In this document: positions 10,599-21,931 of the stretch, piece after piece
Position numbering within the stretch: the stretch's first letter is position 1
How the letters are laid out: every line of letters begins with the position of its first letter
NCBI RefSeq assembly: GCF_015354615.1
Contig: NZ_JACAVQ010000003.1
Span: forward strand, 248,001 to 312,000
Direction of reading: 5' to 3'
Length of the DNA: 64,000 nt
DNA from: Aliidiomarina indica
GTDB lineage: Bacteria; Pseudomonadota; Gammaproteobacteria; Enterobacterales; Alteromonadaceae
Notes under the pieces: model-generated
Databases searched by the model: none
What the model was told of the DNA's origin: nothing
Seen by the model: only the letters and a program-made list of their open reading frames with translations
Position numbers and translations under genes: made by a program

Positions 10599-12140
10599 AT
10601 GCAACTGAATTCAAATGAAATTGCAGAACTGATCAAAAAACGAATTGAGAAGTTCGAAGTTGTCAGTGAAGCTCGTAATGAAGGTACTATCACCGCTGTA
10701 ACAGACGGCATCATCCGCATTACCGGATTGGCCGATTGTATGCAGGGGGAGATGGTCGAGCTTCCTGGGAATCGTTATGCCATCGCACTAAACCTTGAGC
10801 GCGACTCAGTAGGTGCGGTAGTAATGGGTCCGTATGGCGACCTACAAGAAGGCACAAAAGTTAAATCAACCGGACGTATCTTAGAAGTTCCAGTAGGACG
10901 TGCGCTGTTAGGCCGCGTTGTGAACACGCTAGGTATGCCAATTGATGGTAAAGGCGCAATTGATGCAGACGGCTTTGAGCCAGTTGAGAAAATTGCACCG
11001 GGTGTTATCGAGCGTAAATCGGTTGATCAGCCAGTACAAACTGGTTACAAATCAATTGACTCGATGATTCCAATCGGCCGTGGCCAGCGTGAGCTGATCA
11101 TCGGTGACCGTCAAACCGGTAAAACAGCGATGGCTGTGGATGCCATCATCAACCAGAAAGGCACTGGCATTAAGTGTGTGTACGTGGCAATCGGTCAGAA
11201 ATCATCGACTATCGCCAACGTAGTACGCAAACTTGAAGAGCACGGCGCCCTCGAGCACACCATCATTGTTGCAGCATCTGCGTCTGAATCAGCCGCTCTG
11301 CAATACTTGGCTGCGTACTCTGGTTGTACTATGGGTGAATACTTCCGCGATCGCGGCGAAGACGCACTAATCGTATACGATGACTTGTCGAAGCAAGCTG
11401 TTGCTTATCGTCAAATTTCATTGTTGCTACGTCGTCCGCCAGGCCGTGAAGCATTCCCTGGTGATGTTTTCTATCTACACTCGCGCTTGTTGGAGCGTGC
11501 TGCTCGCGTAAACGCTGATTACGTAGAGAAGTTCACCAATGGCGAAGTGAAGGGCAAAACCGGTTCACTTACCGCATTGCCAATTATCGAAACACAAGCA
11601 GGTGACGTATCTGCGTTCGTACCGACCAACGTAATTTCAATTACCGATGGTCAGATCTTCTTGGAAACTGACCTCTTTAACGCGGGTATTCGCCCTGCAG
11701 TTAACGCAGGTATCTCGGTTTCTCGGGTAGGTGGTGCAGCGCAAACTAAGATCATCAAAAAGCTGGGCGGTGGTATTCGTCTTGCGTTGGCTCAGTATCG
11801 TGAACTTGCAGCGTTTGCTCAGTTCGCTTCTGACCTCGACGAAGCAACACGTTCACAGCTTGAGCATGGTCAGCGCGTTACCGAGCTGATGAAGCAGAAC
11901 CAATATGCGCCAATGAGCGTTGCCGAGATGGGTATCTCTATCTATGCAGCTGAAAAAGGTTTCCTGAAAGGTATTGCGATTAATAAAATTCAGGATTTCG
12001 AAAGTGCCCTGCTCTCTTATTTTAAGAGCGAGCATGCGGAGCTTATGGCGAAAATCAACGAAACAGGCGATTACAACGACACTATCGATGCTGAAATTAA
12101 AGCAGGTATCGAGAAGTTTAAATCAACTCAAAGTTGGTAA
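10599..12140 (+). CDS. atpA: F0F1 ATP synthase subunit alpha
   Basis: The 513-aa alpha subunit is the non-catalytic nucleotide-binding subunit. The Walker [11 protein letters not shown] is at about residues 169-178. The [16 protein letters not shown] and [15 protein letters not shown] motifs follow. It belongs to the ATP synthase operon and matches the family length exactly. A stable GAAA-tetraloop hairpin lies directly after its stop. Confidence 0.98.
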   Translation: MQLNSNEIAELIKKRIEKFEVVSEARNEGTITAVTDGIIRITGLADCMQGEMVELPGNRYAIALNLERDSVGAVVMGPYGDLQEGTKVKSTGRILEVPVGRALLGRVVNTLGMPIDGKGAIDADGFEPVEKIAPGVIERKSVDQPVQTGYKSIDSMIPIGRGQRELIIGDRQTGKTAMAVDAIINQKGTGIKCVYVAIGQKSSTIANVVRKLEEHGALEHTIIVAASASESAALQYLAAYSGCTMGEYFRDRGEDALIVYDDLSKQAVAYRQISLLLRRPPGREAFPGDVFYLHSRLLERAARVNADYVEKFTNGEVKGKTGSLTALPIIETQAGDVSAFVPTNVISITDGQIFLETDLFNAGIRPAVNAGISVSRVGGAAQTKIIKKLGGGIRLALAQYRELAAFAQFASDLDEATRSQLEHGQRVTELMKQNQYAPMSVAEMGISIYAAEKGFLKGIAINKIQDFESALLSYFKSEHAELMAKINETGDYNDTIDAEIKAGIEKFKSTQSW

Positions 12141-12146
12141 GAAGCG

Positions 12147-12166
12147 GGCCGCAGGAAACTGCGGCC
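12147..12166 (+). other. GAAA-tetraloop hairpin between atpA and atpG
   Basis: GGCCGCAG (12147-12154) pairs perfectly with CTGCGGCC (12159-12166) around a GAAA loop, giving a very stable 8-bp GNRA hairpin in the 55-bp gap. Only two T residues follow, so it is unlikely to be a full terminator. It may protect or separate mRNA segments of unequal dosage. Confidence 0.65.
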
Positions 12167-12195
12167 TTCAGTCGTTGTAACGCAGGAGATTAATC

Positions 12196-13056
12196 ATGGC
12201 CGTTGGTAAAGAGATTAAAACTCAGATCGCGAGTATTAATAATACTCAGAAGATCACCAGCGCGATGGAAATGGTCGCTGCGTCCAAGATGAAGAAGGCG
12301 CAGGAACAGATGGCGTTAAGCCGTCCGTACGCTGAGTCCATTCGCAAAGTGATCGGCCATATTGCTCAAGGTAACCTCGAGTACCGCCATTCGTGGTTGG
12401 AAGAACGCGAGGTGAAACGCGTTGGTTACATCATCGTCTCCACAGACCGTGGTTTGTGTGGCGGCTTGAACAGTAACGAATTTCGTAAAGTCATTCGTGA
12501 TGTCCAAGTCTGGCAAGAGAAAGGCGTTGATGTCAGCTTCGCTGCTTTGGGTAGTAAAGCGTCAGGCTTTTTTAAGCGGTTATCAGGCAGCATCCTGTCA
12601 CAAGCGTCAGCTTTCGGTGATAAACCAAAAGTAGAAGACGTGATTGGTACGGTCTCTGTCATGCTCAAGGCTTTCGAAGAAGGCGAGCTCGACAAGATCT
12701 ACTTGGTGTACAACAAGTTTGTAAACACCATGACTCAGGAGCCGGTGATCCACCAGCTGTTGCCATTGCCAAAAACAGAGACTGCCAAGCGTGAACATGC
12801 CTGGGATTATCTGTATGAACCGGATGCTAAGTCTATTCTGGACACGCTGTTGCGTCGGTTTATTGAAAGCCAGGTATATCAAGGCGTGGTAGAAAACCTC
12901 GCTAGCGAGCAGGCCGCTCGAATGGTGGCAATGAAATCCGCTACTGATAATGCTGGCCAGCTTATTGACGACCTTCAGTTGGTTTACAACAAGGCCCGTC
13001 AGGCTGCGATTACCCAGGAAATTTCAGAGATTGTTTCGGGTGCCGGTGCAGTTTAA
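12196..13056 (+). CDS. atpG: F0F1 ATP synthase subunit gamma
   Basis: The 286-aa gamma subunit forms the central rotating shaft. The N-terminal helix [20 protein letters not shown] and the C-terminal helix with [20 protein letters not shown] are the conserved coiled-coil ends. [11 protein letters not shown] marks the Rossmann-like middle domain. The start at 12196 has AGGAG upstream. Normal length. Confidence 0.98.
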   Translation: MAVGKEIKTQIASINNTQKITSAMEMVAASKMKKAQEQMALSRPYAESIRKVIGHIAQGNLEYRHSWLEEREVKRVGYIIVSTDRGLCGGLNSNEFRKVIRDVQVWQEKGVDVSFAALGSKASGFFKRLSGSILSQASAFGDKPKVEDVIGTVSVMLKAFEEGELDKIYLVYNKFVNTMTQEPVIHQLLPLPKTETAKREHAWDYLYEPDAKSILDTLLRRFIESQVYQGVVENLASEQAARMVAMKSATDNAGQLIDDLQLVYNKARQAAITQEISEIVSGAGAV

Positions 13057-13093
13057 GGCAACAGTCAGAAAGATTTGCAGAGTTAGAGGATAA

Positions 13094-14482
<1,389 letters not shown>

Positions 14483-14500
14483 TCGAACGGGAGGTTTGTA

Positions 14501-14929
14501 ATGGCGGTATCCACAGTACATCTGGACGTAGTAAGCGCTGAAGATCGTTTGTTCTCCGGCGACGTTCGCTCGATTCAGGTGACGGGTAGTGAGGGTGAAC
14601 TGGGTGTTTTACCAGGACACACTCCATTGCTGACCGCCTTGCAACCTGGCATGGTTCGCGTAGTAACCGCAGACGGTGAAGAAGAGTTTTTCTACATCGC
14701 CGGCGGCGTCATGGAAGTTCAACCAGAATCAGTTACCGTGTTGTCGGATACGGCAGTACGCGGTGGTGAGCTGGATGAGCAGGCAACTGAGAAAGCCATT
14801 AAAGAAGCGCGTGAAGCGCTGGCCCACTCGTCGCCTGATATGTCCTACGCCGAAGCTGCAGCAGAGCTTGCCCGAGCAGTTGCCCAGTTGCGTGTATTGC
14901 AGCAACTGAAAAAGCGCAAAGGCAAATAA
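14501..14929 (+). CDS. atpC: F0F1 ATP synthase subunit epsilon
   Basis: The 142-aa epsilon subunit sits on gamma at the stalk base and can inhibit ATP hydrolysis. The N-terminal beta-sandwich has [17 protein letters not shown] (about residues 29-45). The C-terminal helical hairpin (about 90-140) is rich in Ala, Glu and Arg. It is the last gene of the operon, followed by a clear terminator at about 14961. Confidence 0.97.
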   Translation: MAVSTVHLDVVSAEDRLFSGDVRSIQVTGSEGELGVLPGHTPLLTALQPGMVRVVTADGEEEFFYIAGGVMEVQPESVTVLSDTAVRGGELDEQATEKAIKEAREALAHSSPDMSYAEAAAELARAVAQLRVLQQLKKRKGK

Positions 14930-14958
14930 CAGGTTCGCAAAGGCGATCAACCGATCAT

Positions 14959-14990
14959 AAAAAACCCGGCTCCGGCCGGGTTTTTCTTTT
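14959..14990 (+). terminator. Rho-independent terminator of the atp operon
   Basis: ACCCGGC and GCCGGGT form a GC-rich stem with a TCCG loop (centre about 14972), flanked by A-run and T-run (TTTTTCTTTT). It lies 30 bp after atpC. Confidence 0.93.
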
Positions 14991-15094
14991 CTCTCATCAT
15001 GAAAACCAAATGGGGTGGAATACTTGGCCCGCAGGAGTCGACTCGGGGGAAACAACCTTAACGTTTTGTTGTCATTTCTTACCTATTCGAAGCC

Positions 15095-15103
15095 TGCTAG
15101 AAT
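15095..15103 (+). promoter_or_regulatory. Extended -10 promoter of glmU
   Basis: TGC followed by TAGAAT (15098-15103) forms an extended -10 element about 45 bp before the glmU ATG. The -35 region is weak (TTTCTT at 15075-15080, 17-bp spacer), which fits an extended -10 promoter. Confidence 0.5.
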
Positions 15104-15147
15104 AGTGCGAATCAATTAAGAACAGTGAATACAAGGAATCAGGCTAT

Positions 15148-16527
15148 ATGACTCAGCCTTCGCTTAATGTAGTAATTCTTGCGGCAGGAAAAGGCACTCG
15201 GATGCGCTCAAACTTGCCTAAAGTGCTTCATCCTGTGGCACAAAAGCCCATGGTTGCACATGTCATCGATACGGCCCTTGCTCTCGGAGCCGAAAAGCTG
15301 CAATTGGTGTACGGCCATGGTGCTGATCACCTTCGTAGCGCCCTTAGTGATTATGCCGTTAATTGGGTAGAACAGGCGGAGCAACTAGGCACTGGCCATG
15401 CGATGCAGCAAACGATTCCCCATATTGGTGACGATGAAACCGTTTTGATTCTCTATGGCGATGTTCCCCTCACTCGCCCAGAAACCTTGCAAGGCTTGTT
15501 AGCAGCCAAAGGAAATGAGGCCATGGCGTTACTTACGGTAACGCTCCCAGACCCCACCGGCTATGGACGCATTGTTCGCACCGAAAACGGCGAGATAACC
15601 GGCATTGTTGAACACAAAGACGCCAGCCCCGAGCAACATCAAATTGATGAAGTAAATACCGGCATGATGGCGGTGAATGGCGCTGATCTAAAGCGTTGGT
15701 TACAGCAGTTGGATAATCAAAACGCTCAAGGTGAATATTATCTCACCGATATCGTGGCGATGGCCGCATCTGAAGGTGTGCGCATTGCTAGCGCACAGCC
15801 AAGGGATATTCCCGAAGTTGAAGGTGCCAATAACCGTGTGCAATTAGCTGGGTTGGAGCGTGCCTATCAGCAACGGCAGGCCGAAGCACTGATGCTTGCA
15901 GGCGCCACCCTACTCGACCCTGCCCGTATTGATGTGCGGGGCATGGTGCGTGTGGGTAACGACGTGGTGATCGACGTGAATGTGGTGTTGGAAGGGAATG
16001 TATATCTCGGTGACGGCGTTGTTATTGAACCAAACTGCGTGATACGCGATAGCCACATTGCTAATGGTGCACGCATTAAAGCAAATTCTGTCCTCGAAGG
16101 GGCGAAAGTGGGCGAACAGGCCCAAGTAGGCCCATTTGCGCGCTTACGCCCAGGTGCCGAATTAGCGAAAGATTCGGCAGTAGGCAACTTCGTGGAAATG
16201 AAGAAGTCATACTTAGGCGAAGGCGCTAAAGCGGGACACCTCAGCTATTTGGGCGATGCCACGATAGGAGCCGGCGCCAATATAGGTGCGGGAACCATTA
16301 CCTGCAATTACGATGGCGTAAACAAACATAAAACAGAGATTGGTGCCAACGCCTTTATTGGGTCGAATAGTTCCCTTGTTGCACCAGTGCATATAGGGGC
16401 TGGTGCGATTACCGGGGCCGGCTCTGTGATTACCACCGACGTGCCCGACGCTGCCCTTGCAGTGGGTCGAGCAAAACAACGGAATATAGAGGGCTATAAG
16501 CGCCCGGCAAAAAAAGGAGAGAAGTAA
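15148..16527 (+). CDS. glmU: Bifunctional GlmU: GlcN-1-P acetyltransferase / GlcNAc-1-P uridyltransferase
   Basis: A 459-aa cytoplasmic enzyme making UDP-GlcNAc for peptidoglycan and LPS. The N-terminal uridyltransferase domain shows [19 protein letters not shown] (about residues 11-29). The C-terminal half is a left-handed beta-helix of hexapeptide repeats (about 250-440) with the acetyl-CoA site region [18 protein letters not shown]. Its stop is one base before the glmS ATG, so the pair is translationally close. Complete length. Confidence 0.97.
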   Translation: MTQPSLNVVILAAGKGTRMRSNLPKVLHPVAQKPMVAHVIDTALALGAEKLQLVYGHGADHLRSALSDYAVNWVEQAEQLGTGHAMQQTIPHIGDDETVLILYGDVPLTRPETLQGLLAAKGNEAMALLTVTLPDPTGYGRIVRTENGEITGIVEHKDASPEQHQIDEVNTGMMAVNGADLKRWLQQLDNQNAQGEYYLTDIVAMAASEGVRIASAQPRDIPEVEGANNRVQLAGLERAYQQRQAEALMLAGATLLDPARIDVRGMVRVGNDVVIDVNVVLEGNVYLGDGVVIEPNCVIRDSHIANGARIKANSVLEGAKVGEQAQVGPFARLRPGAELAKDSAVGNFVEMKKSYLGEGAKAGHLSYLGDATIGAGANIGAGTITCNYDGVNKHKTEIGANAFIGSNSSLVAPVHIGAGAITGAGSVITTDVPDAALAVGRAKQRNIEGYKRPAKKGEK

Positions 16528-16528
16528 T

Positions 16529-18358
16529 ATGTGCGGTATCGTTGGGGCCACAGCAGAACGGCGCGTAGCGGGTATTTTGCTCGAAGGTTTACGTCGCTTG
16601 GAGTACCGCGGATACGATTCGGCGGGAATGGCATTGTTAAACAACGATGGACTGCACCAGCTGCGTCGGGTCGGTAAAGTTCAGGCCTTAGGCGAGGCGT
16701 TAGACGAAACCGGTGTGAATGGCATGAGCGGTATTGCGCACACGCGCTGGGCCACCCATGGCGGTGTTACCGAGGCCAATGCCCACCCCCACTTCTCGAA
16801 TGGCACCTTAGCGGTAGTCCACAATGGTATTATCGAAAATCACGAAAGCCTGCGCAAAAAACTAAAAGGCTTGGGGTATGTATTTACCTCGCAAACCGAT
16901 ACGGAAGTAATCTCCCACCTGATGCACCACGAGCTCGAGAAAGGAGTGAGCCTACTGGATGCCTTGAAGGTTACCGTAAAACAGCTTGAGGGCGCTTATG
17001 GCACCGTGATTATGGACAAGCGCCATCCCGGTGAGCTTGTGGTGGCCCGTTCCGGCAGTCCGTTGGTTATTGGTTTGGGGATTGGCGAGAACTTTATCGC
17101 CTCTGATCAGCTTGCCTTGCTTCCGGTCACCCGCGATTTTATCTATCTCGAAGAAGGCGATGTGGCCTCAGTTACCCGTGACAGCGTTACTATTTTTGCC
17201 GCTGATGGCGAGCAAGTGAAGCGTGATGTGGTTACCTCCGATCTGCAATACGATGCCGGCGGTAAAGGCGAATATCGCCACTACATGCTTAAAGAAATAC
17301 ACGAACAACCCTTCGCGGTGCGTAACACCCTTGAAGGACGCGTGAATGGCGAAGAAATTCACGTGAACGCCTTTGGCGAAGAAGCAGAATCTATTTTCAA
17401 AGATATCCGTCATGTGCAAATCGTTGCCTGTGGTACGAGCTACCATGCAGGGATGGTCGCGCGCTATTGGCTAGAGCAACATGCAGGCGTGTCCTGCAAC
17501 GTGGAAATTGCATCTGAATTTCGCTATCGCAAATCTCATGTATTTCCAGGCAGCCTGCTGGTCACTATTTCCCAGTCCGGTGAAACCGCCGATACGCTCG
17601 CAGCGCTACGGCTTGCAAAAACCTTGGGCTATCGCTCAACCTTAACGATTTGTAACGTGGCAACTTCATCCATGGTACGCGAATCTGATTTAGCCTTCTT
17701 GACGCGCGCAGGCGCTGAGATTGGTGTGGCTTCAACCAAAGCCTTTACCACGCAGCTGGCAGGTTTGCTGATGCTAGTCGCAGCCATTGGTCGCTACAAT
17801 GGCGCCGAAGCGGACATCGAAGGTCGCATTGCCCATGCATTGTCAACGCTACCTAACCACCTCGAGCACGCACTGAAGATCACCAAAGAGATTGAAGCCC
17901 TTGCCGAAGAGTTTGCCGACAAAGAGCACAGTTTGTTCTTAGGTCGTGGGGAGCAATACCCTATCGCAATGGAAGGCGCACTCAAGCTCAAAGAAATTAG
18001 CTATATTCACGCCGAAGCCTATGCAGCCGGTGAGTTAAAACACGGGCCACTTGCACTCATCGACGCAGAAATGCCGGTCATTGTGGTGGCACCGAATAAC
18101 GAACTACTCGAAAAGCTTAAATCGAACGTGGAAGAAGTGCGCGCTCGCGGCGGCATTATGTACGTATTTGCCGATCGAGACGCTGAGTTTGCCAGCGACG
18201 ACAGCATGCGCGTCATTAACCTTAATCATGTTGATGAGCTCGTTGCTCCCATCGTGTACACCATCCCGCTGCAGCTACTCAGCTACTACGTGGCCATCAT
18301 CAAAGGCACCGACGTAGACCAACCGCGGAATTTAGCAAAGAGTGTGACTGTGGAGTGA
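16529..18358 (+). CDS. glmS: Glutamine--fructose-6-phosphate aminotransferase GlmS
   Basis: A 609-aa enzyme turning fructose-6-P and glutamine into glucosamine-6-P, the first step to UDP-GlcNAc. The nucleophile is Cys1 after Met removal (MCGIVGA). The N-terminal glutaminase covers about residues 2-225. Two SIS domains follow (about 285-600), with [19 protein letters not shown] and the C-terminal LAKSVTVE. It forms an operon with glmU (1-bp gap) and probably the following Coa1-like gene (9-bp gap). Confidence 0.98.
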   Translation: MCGIVGATAERRVAGILLEGLRRLEYRGYDSAGMALLNNDGLHQLRRVGKVQALGEALDETGVNGMSGIAHTRWATHGGVTEANAHPHFSNGTLAVVHNGIIENHESLRKKLKGLGYVFTSQTDTEVISHLMHHELEKGVSLLDALKVTVKQLEGAYGTVIMDKRHPGELVVARSGSPLVIGLGIGENFIASDQLALLPVTRDFIYLEEGDVASVTRDSVTIFAADGEQVKRDVVTSDLQYDAGGKGEYRHYMLKEIHEQPFAVRNTLEGRVNGEEIHVNAFGEEAESIFKDIRHVQIVACGTSYHAGMVARYWLEQHAGVSCNVEIASEFRYRKSHVFPGSLLVTISQSGETADTLAALRLAKTLGYRSTLTICNVATSSMVRESDLAFLTRAGAEIGVASTKAFTTQLAGLLMLVAAIGRYNGAEADIEGRIAHALSTLPNHLEHALKITKEIEALAEEFADKEHSLFLGRGEQYPIAMEGALKLKEISYIHAEAYAAGELKHGPLALIDAEMPVIVVAPNNELLEKLKSNVEEVRARGGIMYVFADRDAEFASDDSMRVINLNHVDELVAPIVYTIPLQLLSYYVAIIKGTDVDQPRNLAKSVTVE

Positions 18359-18367
18359 TTTTAGAGA

Positions 18368-18766
18368 ATGAGCGTGCGTAAAAACCTAAAATGGATTCTG
18401 CTCGGAACTGGCGCGACCCTTGTTTTTGCGGTGATGGTTGGGGCTGTGTTTTGGTTTGTTATGTCATTGCTAAAGGGGGAAGCTTACGAGCGCTCACTCA
18501 GTGCGGTGATGGATGATAGGCATGTAGTGGCGATTGTTGGAACCCCGATGACTCCCAGTCGTTTCGTATGGGGCAATATTTCAACAAGTGGGCCTGATGG
18601 CAACGCCAATCTTGAATACACGGTATCGGGGCCGCAGTCGTCGGCAAAGGTGTATGTAAATGCCACTCGTACTTTGGGAGAATGGCGTTTAAATGCCGTT
18701 GTTGTGGTGCCTGAAGGAACAAATCAACGAATTATTGTCGCCGGGCCCGATCGCAACGGGCCTTAA
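18368..18766 (+). CDS. Coa1-like membrane protein (cytochrome oxidase assembly protein 1 family)
   Basis: A 132-aa protein with one N-terminal membrane helix (about residues 9-34) and a compact soluble domain. The pattern YERSLSAVMDDRHVVAIVGTP, then GNISTSGPDGNANLEYTVSGP and a final GEWRLNAV strand, matches the Coa1/Tim21-type domain. In eukaryotes Coa1 aids cytochrome c oxidase assembly; the bacterial role is unknown. It lies 9 bp after glmS. A 58-bp internal piece of this gene is duplicated at 23120-23176. Its 3' end overlaps the convergent gene at 18732 by 35 bp. Confidence 0.75.
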   Translation: MSVRKNLKWILLGTGATLVFAVMVGAVFWFVMSLLKGEAYERSLSAVMDDRHVVAIVGTPMTPSRFVWGNISTSGPDGNANLEYTVSGPQSSAKVYVNATRTLGEWRLNAVVVVPEGTNQRIIVAGPDRNGP

Positions 18767-19055
18767 AGTACATACCTTTAAATACTGAAGAGCCCACTTC
18801 ATTATCTCGAGTTACAGTACCGCTTTCCAAATCAAAAATAATCGTGTCGGGTGCCTTCTTGAATTCTAAATAATCATTAATGAGAATGTAAAATATTGCA
18901 GTAAAAGCAATGGTCATTATGATAGAGATTTTGATATTCACATTCCCACTCGATATGAGCCAAGCAGCACTCAAGAAAAACGGCAAAAATACCAACAATG
19001 CTATCGTAATATTCTTAAACAACAGTGAGCGATCTTTTTTCCCTTGTACTTTCAT
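18732..19055 (-). CDS. Hypothetical small membrane protein
   Basis: A 107-aa unrecognised protein. Two hydrophobic segments are visible, LFKNITIALLVFLPFFLSAAW (about residues 11-31) and a second over about 38-58. A short hydrophilic tail contains FDLESGTVTRDN, which recalls small PH-like (YdbT or YcxB-style) strands but is too short to assign. The base composition is more A/T-rich than the neighbouring glm genes. It overlaps the end of the Coa1-like gene convergently, which is unusual and suggests a later arrival. Coding status is likely but not certain. Confidence 0.5.
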   Translation of the reverse strand: MKVQGKKDRSLLFKNITIALLVFLPFFLSAAWLISSGNVNIKISIIMTIAFTAIFYILINDYLEFKKAPDTIIFDLESGTVTRDNEVGSSVFKGMYFKARCDRARRQ

Positions 19056-19113
19056 CGTAGTAAAACCTCATTAAATAAGGGCGTACATCAAAATCGCCCT
19101 GAAATGAAAAAAA

Positions 19114-19680
19114 CTATTCTGATCGTAATAAGCTGCTATATGCGACTTTAGGAGTTGACTCTGTGAGCTCCCCAAATTCGTTATAGAATTTAAAAGTAAA
19201 ACTGATTTCTGCATTAATTGACCAGCGGTCGCCATAGCGAAAATCACTGTCTGATACTGATTCTAAATCAAATGACAGATGCATGTCTTGAGCTGAATAA
19301 ACTTCATTCGAAGAACAAGTGCCGGACCCATCTAAATCAACCCAGATTTGAAGGTATGGATAAAGGGGGCTAGTACTACTATCCAATACTGATGAGCCCT
19401 CAACTGCTAGTTTTGTGAGAGCTTCAGCAGCGGTGGTCGAATTAGAGGCTGGATTAAATGCGAAGCCAATTTGTTCTTTTTCTTCAAAACATTTATGCTC
19501 CCTTCCAATAAATAGTACCCCATGTGTTGGAGGTATACCTCTGAATTGTTCAGAATCTCCTTCCTTGTTAACTAGTATCATAGGTTCTGAAAGAGGTGCC
19601 CGATCGGGCTCGACTGTCGGAACCTCAGACACATCCAATACGATGATTGGTAACGTACTTAATAAAAATATTGATAACAT
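19114..19680 (-). CDS. Hypothetical secreted protein with a D-rich, EF-hand-like motif
   Basis: A 188-aa protein with a probable signal peptide (MLSIFLLSTLPIIVLDVSEV). The start at 19680 is chosen because AGAGAG lies about 9 nt upstream; the 27 residues encoded before it look non-coding. The segment WVDLDGSGTCSSNEVYSAQD (about residues 118-137) has the spacing of Ca2+-binding DxDxSG loops. I do not recognise the family. AT-rich and not obviously linked to its neighbours, it lies in what looks like an insertion between two copies of a Coa1-gene fragment. Confidence 0.55.
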   Translation of the reverse strand: MLSIFLLSTLPIIVLDVSEVPTVEPDRAPLSEPMILVNKEGDSEQFRGIPPTHGVLFIGREHKCFEEKEQIGFAFNPASNSTTAAEALTKLAVEGSSVLDSSTSPLYPYLQIWVDLDGSGTCSSNEVYSAQDMHLSFDLESVSDSDFRYGDRWSINAEISFTFKFYNEFGELTESTPKVAYSSLLRSE

Positions 19681-19714
19681 AATTTTCTCTCTCTTTAAAA
19701 ACTCAATGTAACAT

Positions 19715-19855
19715 TCAATGGTCGGAAACCAATAGCAAGGATTCCATGGATCCTCTGGCATGTAACTCTTTGACCTTCTTTAGCACTAACCCGAAACACG
19801 ACTCGCAGAAATCGAAATTAAACTCTTCTCCATCACTGTCCACTTCCCCATTCAT
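19715..19855 (-). CDS. Possible 46-aa small protein or gene remnant with CxxC
   Basis: An open frame of 46 codons begins with MNGEVDSDGEEFNFDFCESC and continues with an amphipathic basic stretch. The FxxCESCF pattern is typical of short zinc-ribbon-like tails. There is no convincing ribosome-binding site, and an in-frame stop sits just upstream, so it may be a decayed C-terminus. It is upstream of and on the same strand as the secreted protein gene. Confidence 0.25.
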   Translation of the reverse strand: MNGEVDSDGEEFNFDFCESCFGLVLKKVKELHARGSMESLLLVSDH

Positions 19856-20199
19856 GACACAGCTCTAAACTAGCGTTTTCCAGTCTTTCCCGGTAAACCG
19901 CTGGCGGTAAAATGACAAAGCTTTCATGGGTGCGGTCACGGGATCAAATTTAGGAAGGGGCGTGTTTGCGGAGAATATGGGCTACCATGACATGATCCCT
20001 TTAGCTTTCCTGCTCCAAAATACGCGGACCCGGTCCCTCTTTTGCTAACACATCCTGCGGGTTGCGTAGCGGGCATTCCGCAAGTGACAGGCATCCGCAA
20101 CTCATGCAACCAAAAAGTGAAATTAGGCAGTTTTATTGTGACTGCAGCGGAGTACAATCAAAACGCACAAACGCAACATGATTCAGAGATCTTGACAGC
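19856..20199. other. Gene-free stretch with no recognisable gene
   Basis: About 340 bp between the minus-strand unknowns and the ABC transporter. Short open pieces in neighbouring minus-strand frames (for example ending in KALSFYRQRFTGKDWKTLV, about 19868-19972) look like a broken coding sequence, but I cannot name it. No terminal inverted repeats or transposase motifs were seen. Confidence 0.3.
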
Positions 20200-21126
20200 A
20201 TGAGTTCATATATTCTTGAAATTTCAAACCTAAGCAAAGCGTACCCGTCGGGTCACAAGGCGTTAAAGGATGTAAGCCTGCAAGTTGAGCGCGGGAAAAT
20301 TCTGGCGCTGTTGGGCCCCAATGGTGCGGGTAAAACGACATTGATCAGCATTGTGTGCGGTTTGGTAAAGCCAGGCCCGGGAAGCATTCAAGTGGATGGG
20401 TTGGATGTGATTCGTGACTATCGGGAAGTTCGCAAGAAAATCGGCTTGGTGCCCCAAGAACTCTCTGTCAGCATGTTTGAAACCGTATGGGACACCGTCA
20501 CCTTAAGTCGGGGAATGTTTGGTAAGCCTGCCGATCCAGTGTACTTAGAAAGTCTTCTGCGCGACTTGTCGTTATGGGATAAGCGGAAGAGCAAGATTAT
20601 GACGTTATCAGGTGGCATGAAACGTCGGGTTCTGATTGCTAAAGCGCTCTCACACCAGCCGGAAATTTTATTTTTGGACGAGCCCACAGCGGGCGTCGAT
20701 GTCGAACTGCGGCGCGATATGTGGGGTCTGATTCGTCGTCTCCGCGACAATGGCGTGACCATTATTCTGACCACCCATTACATTGAAGAAGCTGAAGAAA
20801 TGGCAGACCGTATCGGGGTGATCAATAAAGGTGAGCTGATTCTGGTTGAGGAAAAAGAAACCCTAATGACCCGTTTGGGTAGCAAAAATCTAACCTTGGA
20901 ACTGGCCGAACCGATGCAACAGGTGCCTGAGGCGCTGGCGCCTTATAATCTCACGCTCAGCAAAGGCGGAGCGCAGCTTGTGTATACCTACGACAGCCAT
21001 GCAGGGCATGAAATCAGTGGTCTTCTGAAGGCACTACAAGAACAGGGAATTGATTACCGAGATTTGCACACCCGACAAAGCTCACTGGAAGATATTTTTG
21101 TCGATTTAGTGGCGGAGGGTATATGA
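20200..21126 (+). CDS. yadG: ABC-2 type transporter ATP-binding protein (YadG-like)
   Basis: A 308-aa ABC ATPase, the same length as E. coli YadG. Walker [10 protein letters not shown] is at about residues 39-47, the signature LSGGMKRR near 139-146 and Walker B ILFLDEP near 159-165, followed by the H-loop [16 protein letters not shown]-terminal accessory region follows. With the permease 21123-21884 it should form an inner-membrane exporter; the substrate of the YadGH type is not established. The stop overlaps the permease start (ATGA), implying translational coupling. Confidence 0.93.
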   Translation: MSSYILEISNLSKAYPSGHKALKDVSLQVERGKILALLGPNGAGKTTLISIVCGLVKPGPGSIQVDGLDVIRDYREVRKKIGLVPQELSVSMFETVWDTVTLSRGMFGKPADPVYLESLLRDLSLWDKRKSKIMTLSGGMKRRVLIAKALSHQPEILFLDEPTAGVDVELRRDMWGLIRRLRDNGVTIILTTHYIEEAEEMADRIGVINKGELILVEEKETLMTRLGSKNLTLELAEPMQQVPEALAPYNLTLSKGGAQLVYTYDSHAGHEISGLLKALQEQGIDYRDLHTRQSSLEDIFVDLVAEGI

Positions 21127-21884
21127 ATCATCATGCTGTTAAGGCGATCTATCATTTCGAGATGGCGCGTACCTTCCGCACTTTGATGCAAAGTTTAGCG
21201 TCGCCCATTCTATCGACGTCGCTTTACTTTATCGTGTTCGGCGGGGCGATTGGCTCGCGGATGATGGATATCGACGGGGTGAGTTATGCGGCTTACATCG
21301 TTCCAGGATTAATCCTAATTACCGTACTCACGGAGAGCACCTCGAATGCGTCGCTGGGTATCTATATGCCGAAGTTTACCGGCACGATTTATGAAGTGCT
21401 GTCTGCGCCTATTACGCCTTTCGAAATTATATTGGGATACGTTGGCGCAGCGGCGACGAAATCTGTGTTGCTGGGGTTACTGATTCTAGTGAGCGCGCGA
21501 CTATTTGTGGATTTTTCCGTGCTCTACCCACTGTGGATGTTGCTCTTTCTCGTGGTCATTTCAGTCACCTTTAGTCTATTTGGATTTATTCTAGGGCTCT
21601 GGGCCGACAGCTTTGAGCGTTTGGGGATTATTCCCACCATGGTGATTACACCACTGGTGTTTTTAGGGGGAAGTTTTTACTCCATCAGTATGCTCCCGCC
21701 ATTGTGGCAAACCATCACTATGTTTAATCCGGTGGTTTATTTAGTTAATGGCTTTCGTTGGAGCTTTTACGGTGTCGCCGATGTGCATGTGGGCTTTAGC
21801 TTGGCCATGATCACGCTATTTCTTGTCACATGTTTTAGTATTGCCTGGTGGATGCTACGGACAGGCTACAAAATTAAGAGTTAA
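21123..21884 (+). CDS. yadH: ABC-2 type transporter permease (YadH-like)
   Basis: A 253-aa ABC-2 permease with about six membrane segments. It carries the family motif [20 protein letters not shown] (about residues 182-201) and the preceding ABC-2 helix region with [20 protein letters not shown]. It overlaps yadG by 4 bp. Partner of the ATPase above; probably exports a lipid or polysaccharide-like compound, which is inference from the family only. Confidence 0.93.
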   Translation: MNHHAVKAIYHFEMARTFRTLMQSLASPILSTSLYFIVFGGAIGSRMMDIDGVSYAAYIVPGLILITVLTESTSNASLGIYMPKFTGTIYEVLSAPITPFEIILGYVGAAATKSVLLGLLILVSARLFVDFSVLYPLWMLLFLVVISVTFSLFGFILGLWADSFERLGIIPTMVITPLVFLGGSFYSISMLPPLWQTITMFNPVVYLVNGFRWSFYGVADVHVGFSLAMITLFLVTCFSIAWWMLRTGYKIKS

Positions 21885-21931
21885 TATCGGCGCGATAAAT
21901 CTCGCTCACTTAAGTAAATAGGAATAGACGC

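Noticed and set aside
18744-18762. Terminator at the end of the Coa1-like gene
   Set aside because: GGCCCG/CGGGCC can pair over the stop codon, but there is no T-run on either strand.
20136-20158. Promoter TTGTGA/TACAAT before yadG
   Set aside because: The spacer is only 11 bp and there is no extended -10.
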